In this document: positions 8,374 through 15,705 of the stretch, one piece after another
Position numbering within the stretch: position 1 is the stretch's first letter
Layout of the letters: every line of letters begins with the position of its first letter
DNA from: Treponema sp.
GTDB taxonomy: Bacteria; Spirochaetota; Spirochaetia; Treponematales; Breznakiellaceae
DNA length: 16,109 bases
Direction: 5' to 3'
NCBI GenBank assembly: GCA_031275035.1
Contig: JAISPH010000230.1
Span: 1 to 16,109 of the forward strand
Notes under the pieces: model-generated
What the model was told of the DNA's origin: nothing
Seen by the model: only the letters and a program-made list of their open reading frames with translations
Databases searched by the model: none
Position numbers and translations under genes: made by a program

Positions 8374-9209
8374 TCGGTAAGGCCGAGAATTCCTGTTTCT
8401 ATAAAATTGAGTAATTTTGCCTGAAGCATGGCCGAGGAGATCTCCACGGCGGAAAGATAGGTTTTCCAGAGATCCATAAACTGTTTGGCCTCCCTCCGGT
8501 CCAGGGGAAGCTGTTTTCCCGCCAGAAAGGTTTCGCTGTTTTTATCCCGGAGGACAGTCTGACCGGCAAAGACCACCCGGATCTCGGTAAGGATATTTTT
8601 CTGAATTTGGGCGATGAAGACCGCCGCCCCCTCTCCGGGCTCCCCCGGCCGGGAAGGCTGCATCTTGCGGCAGAGCGAATAGTCCCACTGCTCCAGGGGG
8701 ATGCGGATACGGGTTAACAGTTCCTGGGGGTTAAAGCCCGGAGGCCCCGGAAGGGAAGAGAAACGGGATGCGGAGATCCACCGGACCTGGGCGGCGGAAC
8801 GGAGCTGGTACCGGGCGTCCAGGGCTATCATGGGGGCGGCGGCATCCATCTTCCGCCGGGGGCAGCAGAGGTTGCCCCCGATGGTGGCGATATTACGGAG
8901 AAAAGGGCCGGCTATGCCCCGGAGAGTCATGGAGAGGACTTCGGGCACTATTTTCCCCAGATGGATAATTTCGTTCAGTTTTACCATGGCCCCCACTTCA
9001 AGGTAGCGCTCGGTCCGGGTGATGCGCCGCAGTTCGTCCATCTGATTGAGGGAGAGTATGTTGCGGGGAAGGACCAGGAGGCGTCCATCCTGGTTCCTGA
9101 CCAGTCCGGTTCCTCCGGCAAAGGGGACAGCGTCGGGAAAGCGGGTCCAGGCGGCGAATAGTTCGGGAAAGCCCGAGGGGAAGAAAACCTGGTTATGGGG
9201 CGCGTCCAT
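8370..9209 (-). CDS. FAD-binding subunit of a xanthine dehydrogenase/CO dehydrogenase-type molybdenum hydroxylase
   Basis: This 279-residue protein matches the medium subunit (CoxM/XdhB type), which passes electrons from the Fe-S clusters to FAD. The FAD-binding signatures are visible: PFAGGTGLV at 29-37 (usual form AGGTDL) and LRNIATIGGNLCC at 104-116. The C-terminal domain is weaker in similarity, and the length is slightly short of the usual 285-300. A proline- and glycine-rich stretch (PSRPGEPGEGAA, near 185-196) lies in the C-terminal part. It overlaps the 2Fe-2S gene by 17 bp, so the three subunits are surely co-translated. A broader CO-dehydrogenase-type assignment is equally possible because the substrate is set by the large subunit. 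Confidence 0.82.
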   Translation of the reverse strand: MDAPHNQVFFPSGFPELFAAWTRFPDAVPFAGGTGLVRNQDGRLLVLPRNILSLNQMDELRRITRTERYLEVGAMVKLNEIIHLGKIVPEVLSMTLRGIAGPFLRNIATIGGNLCCPRRKMDAAAPMIALDARYQLRSAAQVRWISASRFSSLPGPPGFNPQELLTRIRIPLEQWDYSLCRKMQPSRPGEPGEGAAVFIAQIQKNILTEIRVVFAGQTVLRDKNSETFLAGKQLPLDRREAKQFMDLWKTYLSAVEISSAMLQAKLLNFIETGILGLTD

Positions 9210-9678
9210 ACAGCCTCCGTTGGCGGATGTCCGCGGCGGCCAGTACCCCGTCGGCCAGGCTGTCCGGGTCGGTGCACCGGCAGCTTATGCCCTCAAATCC
9301 CGCAAGAATTTCCTCCCGGGAAGGCCGGGATACCTTTACCAGCAGGGTCTCGGCGGCAAAGATCTTTCCCGTATCGCAGAATCCGCAGTTTTTGACCCCC
9401 GCATGGGAAAAGCCTGTAAGGATGTCCCGGTATTCTTCGGTTTGGGCAAAGCCCTCTATGGTTATCACCTCGCTTCCCCTGATGCTGAAGGCGGGGATGA
9501 TGCAGGAGGGGACGACTTCACCGTTAAGGATCACCGAACAGGCCCCGCACTTTCCCCCAAGGCAACCAAGTTTGGCGCCGGAGAGCTTGAAGTTATTCCG
9601 CAGTATATCCAGCAGCCGGCGGTCCGCCTCGGTCTTAACCACCACATCTTCCCCGTTCAGGATAAACCCTATGGTCAT
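9193..9678 (-). CDS. 2Fe-2S subunit of a molybdenum hydroxylase (XdhC/CoxS-type small subunit)
   Basis: The 161-residue protein carries two [2Fe-2S] clusters in the usual order. The plant-ferredoxin-type cluster uses Cys39, Cys44, Cys47 and Cys59 (GCLGGKCGACSV...VPSC). The alpha-helical cluster uses Cys98, Cys101, Cys133 and Cys135 (CGFC ... CRC). All eight ligands are present. The motif normally reading QCGFCTPGM is here NCGFCDTGK: the Gln that usually contacts the pterin is Asn97, and the following T-P-G-M is changed to D-T-G-K. The start ATG overlaps the stop of the large-subunit gene (ATGA), and its 3' end overlaps the FAD-subunit gene. It should relay electrons between molybdopterin and FAD in the cytoplasm. 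Confidence 0.88.
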   Translation of the reverse strand: MTIGFILNGEDVVVKTEADRRLLDILRNNFKLSGAKLGCLGGKCGACSVILNGEVVPSCIIPAFSIRGSEVITIEGFAQTEEYRDILTGFSHAGVKNCGFCDTGKIFAAETLLVKVSRPSREEILAGFEGISCRCTDPDSLADGVLAAADIRQRRLYGRAP

Positions 9679-11861
9679 GCCTCACGCTCCCTTTCTTCGA
9701 GCTTCTTTTTTGCGTCCCATACATCCTTGGCGGTGAGGGGTATCTTTTCAAAGGGATAGTCCACGGCCTGGGAAACCGCCTGTGCATAGGCGGCGGGGAT
9801 ACAGTTAAAGGGAAGATCCCCGATACCCTTGGGGTTTACCGTGTCGTTCCAGATAAAATCAATATGGATCGGGGGCGTCTCCCGGGGCGAAAGGATGCTG
9901 TAATTGTGAAGGTACTTATCGGGGATCCTGCCCTCCTCATAGATCAGCTCTTCCCGGGAGGCCCAGCTCAGGGCGTGGATTACCCCCAGTTTGAGGGAAT
10001 GCCGGGCCCTGTTTTCCGAGAGTATCCGTCCGCCGTCGATTCCAAGCCAGGCTCCCCTGATCCGGGGGCCGTACTCCACGGGATCGATTTCCACCTCCAC
10101 CACCGCCGCTCCCCAGCTTAAATGGGTCAGGACATTCCGATCGACGGGCCGCTCGCTCCAGCCTGCGGCCCTGGCGGGACGGCAGGACCGGCGCACCGTG
10201 ATGGGCAGGGGGTCCCGGAAACGCTGCTTCCGTATGACGCCGCAGGCCCGCTCTACCAGGTGGGTAATCACCGTTACGTTCCGGGAAAGGCAGGCGGGAC
10301 CCGAATCGGGAATCCTGTCCGTATTATCCGAAATGACCCGGACGGCCCCGGTTTCCAGGGCGAGAATCTCCGCGGCGATGCTCTGCCAGAGGAGTACGTG
10401 TTCCTGATCCGGGGAAACCATGCTGGTCCGAATCTCCAGGGAACCCTCCTTGTCCAGGGTTAATTCCACCGAATAGATTCCCCTGTCCCCGCCGGCATAG
10501 AGGAAGCCGCTCCCCTGATAGGCAACGGCTATGCCTATGCCCCGGAGGGGTTCGTTTTTTTCCGTTTCCCCCTGTTCCCGGCGGTGAATCCGTAGAAGTT
10601 CAAAGGAGGCCCATTTCCGGCGGTAGTCGCTCATGGCGGCGGTGGTGTCCAGCAGTTCTTCTATGGGGATATGATCCTTGTGGCGTATACCCATGGAAAG
10701 GACGGGGTTTTTAGAGAACATCTGCTTTCTCCACTCCGCGGGATCCATCCGCAGGGCGTCGGCAATGCGGGAAGCCTGCCGCTCGGAAGCGAAAAAGCCC
10801 TGGGCCATGCCGAGGCCGGAGAAACAGCCCGCCGGGGGAATGTTGGTTCCGATGGCGGCGCCCTGAACAACGGCGGCCTCCCAGTTGTAGGGTCCCAGGG
10901 CGGCAAGGCAGGTCCGGTCCAGGATCTCTTCGGCAAAGGCGCCCTGGGCTCCCATGTCGGCGATGAGGCTGATCTCCGTTCCCAGCAGCCGGCCACCCTC
11001 GCCCAGGGCGCTGCGGAATCGCAGTTCCGCCCCGTTCCGCTTGGGGGCATAGCGGAAATTCTCCGCCCGGGTGGGGATAATCCGCACCGTTTTTTTAAGG
11101 AGGAAGGCTCCCAGCGCTGCGTGGCAGGCAATAAGGGAGGGATACCAGATCTTGCCGTCCAGGTGCATGCCGATAAGGGAGGGCTCCACCGCCACCATGC
11201 CGGGATCGATGTTAAGGGCCAAAACCACGGAACGTTTTACATGGAAGGGCCATTGGGTGGCGATATGGATGAGTAATTTTTCCCGGCGCGGCTTTTTCCC
11301 CCCGGCGGCCGTTTCTTCGCCGGAAACTTTTTCCTGCGGCGGCGGGGGTTCCCCTGCGGCGGCTTCGCCGGTTCCGGTAAAAACCGCCACCACGCCGCCG
11401 GGATCGGAATACCAGTGGTCCTGGATACCGGTCCGGTAGTTCCCCCCGACTGTCAGGACCGCTTCGGCAAAGGCCTTTTCCACATCCCCGATATGCAGAT
11501 CCCGCCGGACCAATACCGCTTCGGGGGGAAAGGAACTCCGGGAAAAGGAGGGGCTTTCCTCGTCCACCACCACCCGGCACTGGCCGGCGTATTCTTCAAG
11601 CCGTACCTCGTCGGGTCCCGCCAGCAGGGCCACGGGCTCTCCGGCATAGGAGACCGATTCGGCGGCCAAAAGGGGGATGGGCAGATCGTCAAGCTGATTT
11701 TTTCCGGGTATGTCCGCCGCCCTGATCAAGGCATAGGTTCCGGGAAGCCGGGGACAGTCCAGGGCTTTGATTTTTCCTTTGGCCGCCGGAGACCGGATCG
11801 CCACCGCATAGAGTGAATGCCGGGGAGCAATGTTTTCCGCAAACAGGGGCGTATCCTTCAC
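9675..11861 (-). CDS. Large molybdopterin-binding subunit of a divergent xanthine dehydrogenase-family enzyme
   Basis: The 728-residue protein follows the XdhA/CoxL plan: an N-terminal hammerhead domain (about 10-120) and two molybdopterin-binding domains. Recognisable anchors are ATQWPFHVKR (201-210), FSGLGMAQGFFASE (347-360) and NPKGIGDLPFNCIPAA (676-691). Several normally conserved residues differ. The catalytic Glu of KG-x-GE is Asp682. The Arg of the (Y/F)RGxG loop is Ser348. The usual GGGFGGK loop reads IGMHLDGK (230-237). A low-complexity insert (about 163-194, rich in E, P, G and K) lies before ATQWP. The substrate cannot be assigned. The GTG start has a good ribosome-binding site (AAAGGACAAC). 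No Mo-cofactor maturation gene is in the window. Confidence 0.8.
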   Translation of the reverse strand: MKDTPLFAENIAPRHSLYAVAIRSPAAKGKIKALDCPRLPGTYALIRAADIPGKNQLDDLPIPLLAAESVSYAGEPVALLAGPDEVRLEEYAGQCRVVVDEESPSFSRSSFPPEAVLVRRDLHIGDVEKAFAEAVLTVGGNYRTGIQDHWYSDPGGVVAVFTGTGEAAAGEPPPPQEKVSGEETAAGGKKPRREKLLIHIATQWPFHVKRSVVLALNIDPGMVAVEPSLIGMHLDGKIWYPSLIACHAALGAFLLKKTVRIIPTRAENFRYAPKRNGAELRFRSALGEGGRLLGTEISLIADMGAQGAFAEEILDRTCLAALGPYNWEAAVVQGAAIGTNIPPAGCFSGLGMAQGFFASERQASRIADALRMDPAEWRKQMFSKNPVLSMGIRHKDHIPIEELLDTTAAMSDYRRKWASFELLRIHRREQGETEKNEPLRGIGIAVAYQGSGFLYAGGDRGIYSVELTLDKEGSLEIRTSMVSPDQEHVLLWQSIAAEILALETGAVRVISDNTDRIPDSGPACLSRNVTVITHLVERACGVIRKQRFRDPLPITVRRSCRPARAAGWSERPVDRNVLTHLSWGAAVVEVEIDPVEYGPRIRGAWLGIDGGRILSENRARHSLKLGVIHALSWASREELIYEEGRIPDKYLHNYSILSPRETPPIHIDFIWNDTVNPKGIGDLPFNCIPAAYAQAVSQAVDYPFEKIPLTAKDVWDAKKKLEEREREA

Positions 11862-11982
11862 GTTGTCCTTTACCGTCGTTTAATTTCCGCGCCGCCCCGG
11901 GATCTGCCGTATTCCGCCGCGGCATCTTTTTTTTCCGCATGGCGCCCGCCGCGGAACCGGGACAGCCCTGAGAGGTCCGGGG
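11862..11982. other. Gap between aminotransferase and large-subunit genes, no clear element
   Basis: The 121-bp gap separates the glycan genes from the molybdenum-hydroxylase genes. It holds the ribosome-binding site for the GTG start and an A8 run (T8 on the plus strand, 11937-11944 region). I see no good promoter and no minus-strand terminator, so read-through from the upstream genes is plausible. A weak hairpin (CCGGAC...GTCCCGG) lacks a U run. Confidence 0.5.
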
Positions 11983-13356
11983 TTAAGCGGATGCGGCCTT
12001 TTGCACCGCGCCGATAACCCGCTGTACCTGTTCCTCCTTCATCCCCGGCCAGATGGGGAGGGAAACTTCCCGCTCAAAATTCCTGCAGGATTCGGGGAAA
12101 TCTTCCCTCTCAAGTTTATACCATTTTTGATAATAAGGCATGATGTGGAGGGGAATAAAGTGTACCGAAACCCCAATCCCCGCCTCCTGCAGTTTTTCGA
12201 TAAAGCGGTCCCGGGAAAGGGACAGGACCCCGGTATTGAGCCGGAGGGGGTAGAGGTGTCTTGCATCCCCCGCTCCGGTGGGGGGGAGCAGAAAGCGGCG
12301 GTCCCCCCCAAAGGCTCCGTCGTATCGGCGGGCGATGTTCCGCCGCATACGGAGAAGTTCCGGGGCCCGCCGGAGCTGGACCCGGCCAATGGCGGCCAGA
12401 ATGTCGGGCATATTGTACTTGAATCCCGGCGCCGTTACCTCGTAGTACCAGGACGCTTTCTTATCGGTATAGCGGTTCCATATAGCCCGGTCTATGCCGT
12501 GGGACCGCATCGCCGCCATGCGCTTCGCCAGATTCCGGTTCCGGGAGACCGCCATGCCCCCCTCGCCGGTGGTGATGGTCTTGGTGGCGTAGAAAGAGAA
12601 AACCCCTATGTCCCCCAGGACGCCGGCAAAGCCGCCCTCCCGGAATGCGGAGCTTCCCGCAGAGCCCTTCTTTCCGGGAACGAAGGAGGGAAAGGAGTGG
12701 GCGGCGTCCTCAACGACCCCGGCGCCGTATTTCCGGCTGACCGCCAGAATTGCCTCCATGTCGCAGGGGAGGCCGCCGTAGTGGACCGGTATCACCGCCC
12801 CGGGACGGCCCCGGGGGCCAAAACCCCGGCCGGCGGTTTTCCCGCGGGGAGGGTAGGCGGGAAGACCCCGGTCAAGCCGGTCCAGGGTCTCTTCCAGGGC
12901 CCGGGGGTCCATGTGGAAACTGTCCGGGGCGGTATCGATAAAGACCACCTCCGCCCCCAGGTAGCGGACCACTTCGGCGGTGGCGGTGAAGGTATAGGAG
13001 GGGACCGCCACGGCGTCTCCGGGACCGATCCCCAGGGCTTCCAGGGCCAGGTGGAGGCCGGAAGTTGCGGAGTTGACCGCCAGGCAGGTGAGCGGCGCAT
13101 TCCGGGCGGAACTTGCCGCCGGCATGGAAGCCGATGGCACGGATGCCGATGGCACGGATGCCGCCGGCACGGATGCCGCCGGATCAGGCCCGGCGCTTCC
13201 CAGGAAGGCTTCGGGATGTTCCAAAAAGGCGGCGAATTCCGTTTCAAAGGCCAGGGTTTCAGGACCGGTGGTGATCCAGCCGGACCGGATCGCCCGGACA
13301 GCCGCCTCCTCTTCTTCTTTGCCGAAACAGGGGCGGGCGAAGGGAATATTATCCAT
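11983..13356 (-). CDS. DegT/DnrJ/EryC1-family PLP-dependent sugar aminotransferase
   Basis: This enzyme transfers an amino group to a keto-sugar nucleotide, most likely the 4-keto-6-deoxy product of the dehydratase encoded just upstream. Motifs from the chosen start are GWITTGPE (27-33), AVNSATSGLHLAL (93-105), VHYGGLPCDM (191-200), EDAAH with Asp218, and SFYATKTITTGEGG with the PLP-binding Lys259. The HYGGLPCDM box recalls PseC-like members. The ATG at 13356 overlaps the dehydratase stop (ATGGATAA) and begins right at the family's N-terminus; an in-frame ATG at 13452 would add 32 unrelated residues. At 457 residues it exceeds the usual 370-400 because of inserts: A-A-S-V-P repeats (58-83), an R/G/P-rich loop (about 163-187) and a G/S-rich loop (229-246). 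Confidence 0.87.
   Translation of the reverse strand: MDNIPFARPCFGKEEEEAAVRAIRSGWITTGPETLAFETEFAAFLEHPEAFLGSAGPDPAASVPAASVPSASVPSASMPAASSARNAPLTCLAVNSATSGLHLALEALGIGPGDAVAVPSYTFTATAEVVRYLGAEVVFIDTAPDSFHMDPRALEETLDRLDRGLPAYPPRGKTAGRGFGPRGRPGAVIPVHYGGLPCDMEAILAVSRKYGAGVVEDAAHSFPSFVPGKKGSAGSSAFREGGFAGVLGDIGVFSFYATKTITTGEGGMAVSRNRNLAKRMAAMRSHGIDRAIWNRYTDKKASWYYEVTAPGFKYNMPDILAAIGRVQLRRAPELLRMRRNIARRYDGAFGGDRRFLLPPTGAGDARHLYPLRLNTGVLSLSRDRFIEKLQEAGIGVSVHFIPLHIMPYYQKWYKLEREDFPESCRNFEREVSLPIWPGMKEEQVQRVIGAVQKAASA
13121..13180 (-). repeat. In-frame 15-bp tandem repeat in the aminotransferase gene
   Basis: Four adjacent 15-bp units lie at 13121-13135, 13136-13150, 13151-13165 and 13166-13180. The last two are identical (GGCACGGATGCCGCC), the second differs at its end (CGAT), and the first is more diverged. 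On the coding strand each unit encodes five residues of the A/S-A-S-V/M-P type. Because the unit is a multiple of three, copy-number change would keep the frame. Confidence 0.85.
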
Positions 13357-14833
13357 GGATATGCCGGGGAATGCCGGGGTTTGGGACAGCTTCCTGCAGC
13401 GCCCTCCGGAGCAGGCCGCTGTTCCGGTACATGCCGGGCTTTTCACGATCAAAGCGGCAGATGGGCCGCAGTTTTTGCATCAAAGCTGGAAGATCCAGGG
13501 CGGGGGGCCGTTGCCGTTCAATCCGCAGTATACGCTTAAATTCGGTGTTCACCGGCTTTTCGTCTTCCCCCCAGAGCTGTTCGTCCAGCCTTTCCCCGGG
13601 ACGGATCCCGGTATATTCGATAGCGATGTCCTCTTCCGGTTCAAAGCCGTAAAAACGGATCATTTGCTCCGCCATGTCCCGGATGCGTACCGGTTCTCCC
13701 ATGTCCAGGAGGTAGAGATTACCGTTTTCACCGACCCCGCCGGCCTTGAGCACCAGGGAACAGGCTTCGGGAATAGTCATAAACCAGCGCTTCATGCCGG
13801 GATGGGTTATGGTTACGGGACCGCCCTTTTCAATCTGTTTCTGGAAGAGGGGCATGATGGAACCCCTGGACCCCAGGACATTGCCGAAACGGACCGCCAT
13901 AAAGTGGGATTCGCCGTTTTCCGCCGCCGAAGCCTCCAGTACCAGCCGTTCGCAGAGGTACTTGGACACCCCGTAAACCGAGACCGGATCCACCGCCTTA
14001 TCGGTGGTGATAAGGACGAAACGCTTGACCCCGTGTTTCCGGGAGGAGCGGATCAGGTTGTCCGTGCCGAAGAGGTTGTTTTCGATGGCCGCCACCGGGT
14101 TTTCTTCCATCATAGGGACATGCTTGTAGGCGGCGGCGTGGAAGATCACATCGGCCTTGAGGCGGCTGATGATGTAGTCCATATAGTCCCCGTCTTTCAG
14201 ATCCCCGATAACCGGAATGAGGGTGGCCTTCTCGCCGACCCCCTCTTCCTGGAGAAGCCGGAGTTCCCGGTCGATCTGGTAGATTGAATTCTCGCCGTGG
14301 CCGAAGAGGTAGAGCCGGGAGGCCCCTCCGGAGAGGAGCTGCCTGCACAGTTCGGAGCCGATGGAACCGCCCGCGCCGGTTACCAGAACCCGCTTGCCCC
14401 GCAGATAGGAGAGGCTCTGCTTCAGGTTTACCGCCACCGGGGTACGGCCCAAAAGATCCTGGGGATCGATGGAACGGGTCTGGATTAGGTGGGCGTCCCC
14501 TTCGATGATCTGGGAGATCCCCGGTAGAATACGGATCCGTTCAAAACCCGCCCTTTTCAGTACGCCGTACAGTTCTTTAAGGTATTCCCGGCTGGCGCCG
14601 GGAATGGCGATGATGGCCTCGTCCGCGGGATTCATTCTGAGGAGCCGGGCCACGTCCCGGATGGGACCCAGGACGGGGACGCCGTCGATTTTACGGCCTA
14701 TTTTGTCCGGGTCGTCGTCCAGAAAGGCCACTACCTCGCCGAAGACAGCCTTGGCCCTGATCTCGTTCGCCAGGGTCTGGCCGGCAAATCCCGCCCCGAT
14801 AATATATAAACGTCCCGATTTGAAGGTAGTCAT
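13349..14833 (-). CDS. Soluble CapD/FlaA1-type nucleotide-sugar 4,6-dehydratase/epimerase
   Basis: The protein (494 residues from this start) has a first Rossmann-like domain (LYIIGAGFAGQ, 9-19) and a second SDR domain with the NAD-binding VTGAGGSIGSEL (151-162), AAAYKHVPMMEENP (233-246), and catalytic TTDKAVDPVSVYGVSK (276-291: Asp278, Lys279, Tyr287, Lys291). It resembles the cytoplasmic half of WbpM/PglF dehydratases, which turn UDP-GlcNAc into a 4-keto-6-deoxy sugar, but it lacks their N-terminal membrane helices. It has Tyr where WbpM and PglF have Met, as in FlaA1. The start at ATG 14833 fits the domain start but has a weak ribosome-binding site; an ATG at 14953 would overlap the NusG-like gene by 50 bp. 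The product presumably feeds the adjacent aminotransferase. Confidence 0.83.
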   Translation of the reverse strand: MTTFKSGRLYIIGAGFAGQTLANEIRAKAVFGEVVAFLDDDPDKIGRKIDGVPVLGPIRDVARLLRMNPADEAIIAIPGASREYLKELYGVLKRAGFERIRILPGISQIIEGDAHLIQTRSIDPQDLLGRTPVAVNLKQSLSYLRGKRVLVTGAGGSIGSELCRQLLSGGASRLYLFGHGENSIYQIDRELRLLQEEGVGEKATLIPVIGDLKDGDYMDYIISRLKADVIFHAAAYKHVPMMEENPVAAIENNLFGTDNLIRSSRKHGVKRFVLITTDKAVDPVSVYGVSKYLCERLVLEASAAENGESHFMAVRFGNVLGSRGSIMPLFQKQIEKGGPVTITHPGMKRWFMTIPEACSLVLKAGGVGENGNLYLLDMGEPVRIRDMAEQMIRFYGFEPEEDIAIEYTGIRPGERLDEQLWGEDEKPVNTEFKRILRIERQRPPALDLPALMQKLRPICRFDREKPGMYRNSGLLRRALQEAVPNPGIPRHIHG

Positions 14834-14903
14834 TTTTTCGATGAGGGCCCCCGACAGCCCGCTGCGCCTGGCGCTTTTTCGCCTCTCCGGCAAAAATCCC
14901 GGT

Positions 14904-15440
14904 TTACCCGCCGCCGCTTTCCGCGGCTTCAATAACTTCAAAGGCAAGGTCAATGGCGAAGGCTTCTTTATAGAGATCCAGTTTGACCTTTGCCCTTCCC
15001 TTTCTTTTATCGACCTTTATTATCCTTCCCTCAAGGCCCATGAGGGGCCCCTCCGCCACGACGATGCGGGAATTTTCATCAAAGTAGACCCGGGACTTTC
15101 CCGCCAGGGGGCCCACGTTTTTGATAAAGTGGATTACCCCTTCCAGATCCCTGCCCTGCAGGGGGGAAATATCCTGGTTTGAGCGCAGAAAGCGGAAAAA
15201 CCCGTCGGTTCTGCGGAAAAGCCAGTGGTATTTGAGGATATCCTCCTCATCGTCGATCTCGATAAAGATATAGCCCGGAAACACCGCAGGGGTCGTGTGA
15301 ATCACCGTCCCCTTCCGGCGTATGTCGATTTTCCGCCGGGGAAAGTAAATCCGTACCGGCACGCCGGGATGAAGGGCCTTGAAGAGCTTAATGTAGATCT
15401 CTTCGGATCGTGTTTTTACCTGAACAGCATAGTAGCGCAT
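14904..15440 (-). CDS. Specialised NusG paralogue, LoaP/RfaH/UpxY-type antiterminator
   Basis: This 178-residue protein begins MRYYAVQVKTRSEE, the typical start of a NusG N-terminal domain that binds RNA polymerase (RYFPRRKxxxRRKG...PGYIFIEI, about 31-62). It ends with a KOW domain (VVAEGPLMGLEGRIIKVDKRKGRAKVKLDL, about 127-156). It is not housekeeping NusG: there is no secE or rpl neighbour, and it heads a glycan cluster as RfaH, UpxY and LoaP genes do. The charged GLEG-x-I-x-K-V-x-K-R-K-G-R-A KOW segment favours the LoaP group, described in Firmicutes, Actinobacteria and spirochaetes. It would bind paused polymerase at a leader signal and suppress termination through the long downstream operon. 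The ATG at 15440 starts the domain exactly; an ORF extension upstream runs through the promoter and repeats and is rejected. Confidence 0.82.
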   Translation of the reverse strand: MRYYAVQVKTRSEEIYIKLFKALHPGVPVRIYFPRRKIDIRRKGTVIHTTPAVFPGYIFIEIDDEEDILKYHWLFRRTDGFFRFLRSNQDISPLQGRDLEGVIHFIKNVGPLAGKSRVYFDENSRIVVAEGPLMGLEGRIIKVDKRKGRAKVKLDLYKEAFAIDLAFEVIEAAESGGG

Positions 15441-15472
15441 CGGCGGATACCCCGGGGATCTGAAATGCCGTA

Positions 15473-15498
15473 CCGGAAACCGGCGGGCCGGTTTCCGG
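15473..15498 (-). promoter_or_regulatory. 11-bp leader hairpin at the 5' end of the NusG-paralogue mRNA
   Basis: CCGGAAACCGG (15473-15483) and CCGGTTTCCGG (15488-15498) form a perfect 11-bp inverted repeat around a 4-nt loop. It begins within a few bases of the predicted transcription start and ends 32 nt before the ATG. No U run follows, so it is not a terminator. It could stabilise the mRNA, act as a protein or RNA-polymerase pause signal, or be an autoregulatory target of the encoded antiterminator. Confidence 0.6.
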
Positions 15499-15507
15499 CC
15501 CCGGAAT

Positions 15508-15536
15508 AGAGTACTTTGAAAGCCGGCGGCTGTCAA
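15508..15536 (-). promoter_or_regulatory. Candidate sigma70-type promoter of the NusG-paralogue operon
   Basis: A perfect TTGACA (-35, 15536-15531) is followed after 17 bp by TACTCT (-10, 15513-15508, three of six matches including the key second A and last T). Transcription would start near 15501, giving a leader of about 60 nt that opens with the 11-bp hairpin. Confidence 0.5.
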
Positions 15537-15540
15537 ACCG

Positions 15541-15563
15541 CGGGCGGAGGCGCCCCCCGCCCG
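15541..15563. other. GC-rich inverted repeat upstream of the promoter
   Basis: CGGGCGG (15541-15547) and CCGCCCG (15557-15563) can pair as a 7-bp stem with a 9-nt loop containing GGCGCC. It lies just upstream of the -35 and overlaps the start of the first header repeat. It may be an operator or simply a GC-rich coincidence. Confidence 0.35.
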
Positions 15564-15616
15564 GAAGTAAAATGAATGCGTGTTACATCCATCCGCCCGG
15601 CATATATACGCAATTC
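15552..15616. repeat. Header repeat, copy A (65 bp)
   Basis: This element runs from GCCCCCCGCC through GGAAGTAAAA, GAATGCGTGTTACATCCATCC and CATATATACGCAATTC. It recurs at 15895-15958 with only a few substitutions and one single-base gap. Both copies lead directly into a dyad-repeat array. No gene or known mobile-element end is recognised. Confidence 0.85.
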
Positions 15617-15705
15617 GCCTAATCACCCCCACCCCGGCGTATATACGCAGTTCATATATATGCCGCCTCAGCACTTATATACGCAGTTCGCATATATCGA
15701 CCCGG
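15599..15705. repeat. Dyad-repeat array, block 1 (three units)
   Basis: Three units with a period of 36-37 nt begin at about 15600, 15637 and 15671. The shared core is GCRTATATACGCARTTC, followed by a second A/T-rich half and a C-rich spacer. The middle unit folds as GGCGTATAT / ATATATGCC, 9 bp with one G-T wobble and a 9-nt loop. Confidence 0.75.

Noticed and set aside
11903..11945. Plus-strand terminator-like hairpin followed by T8
   Set aside because: The stem is weak and bulged, and no plus-strand gene lies upstream for it to terminate; on the minus strand the run is A8.
12001..13539. Long plus-strand open frame (about 512 codons) opposite the aminotransferase and dehydratase genes
   Set aside because: It is antisense to genes with clear catalytic motifs, and its translation is glycine-, arginine- and proline-rich without domains. 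Long antisense frames are expected in GC-rich coding DNA.
15441..15674. N-terminal extension of the NusG-paralogue frame (78 more codons)
   Set aside because: It would run through the promoter, hairpin and dyad repeats; the NusG domain starts exactly at the ATG at 15440.
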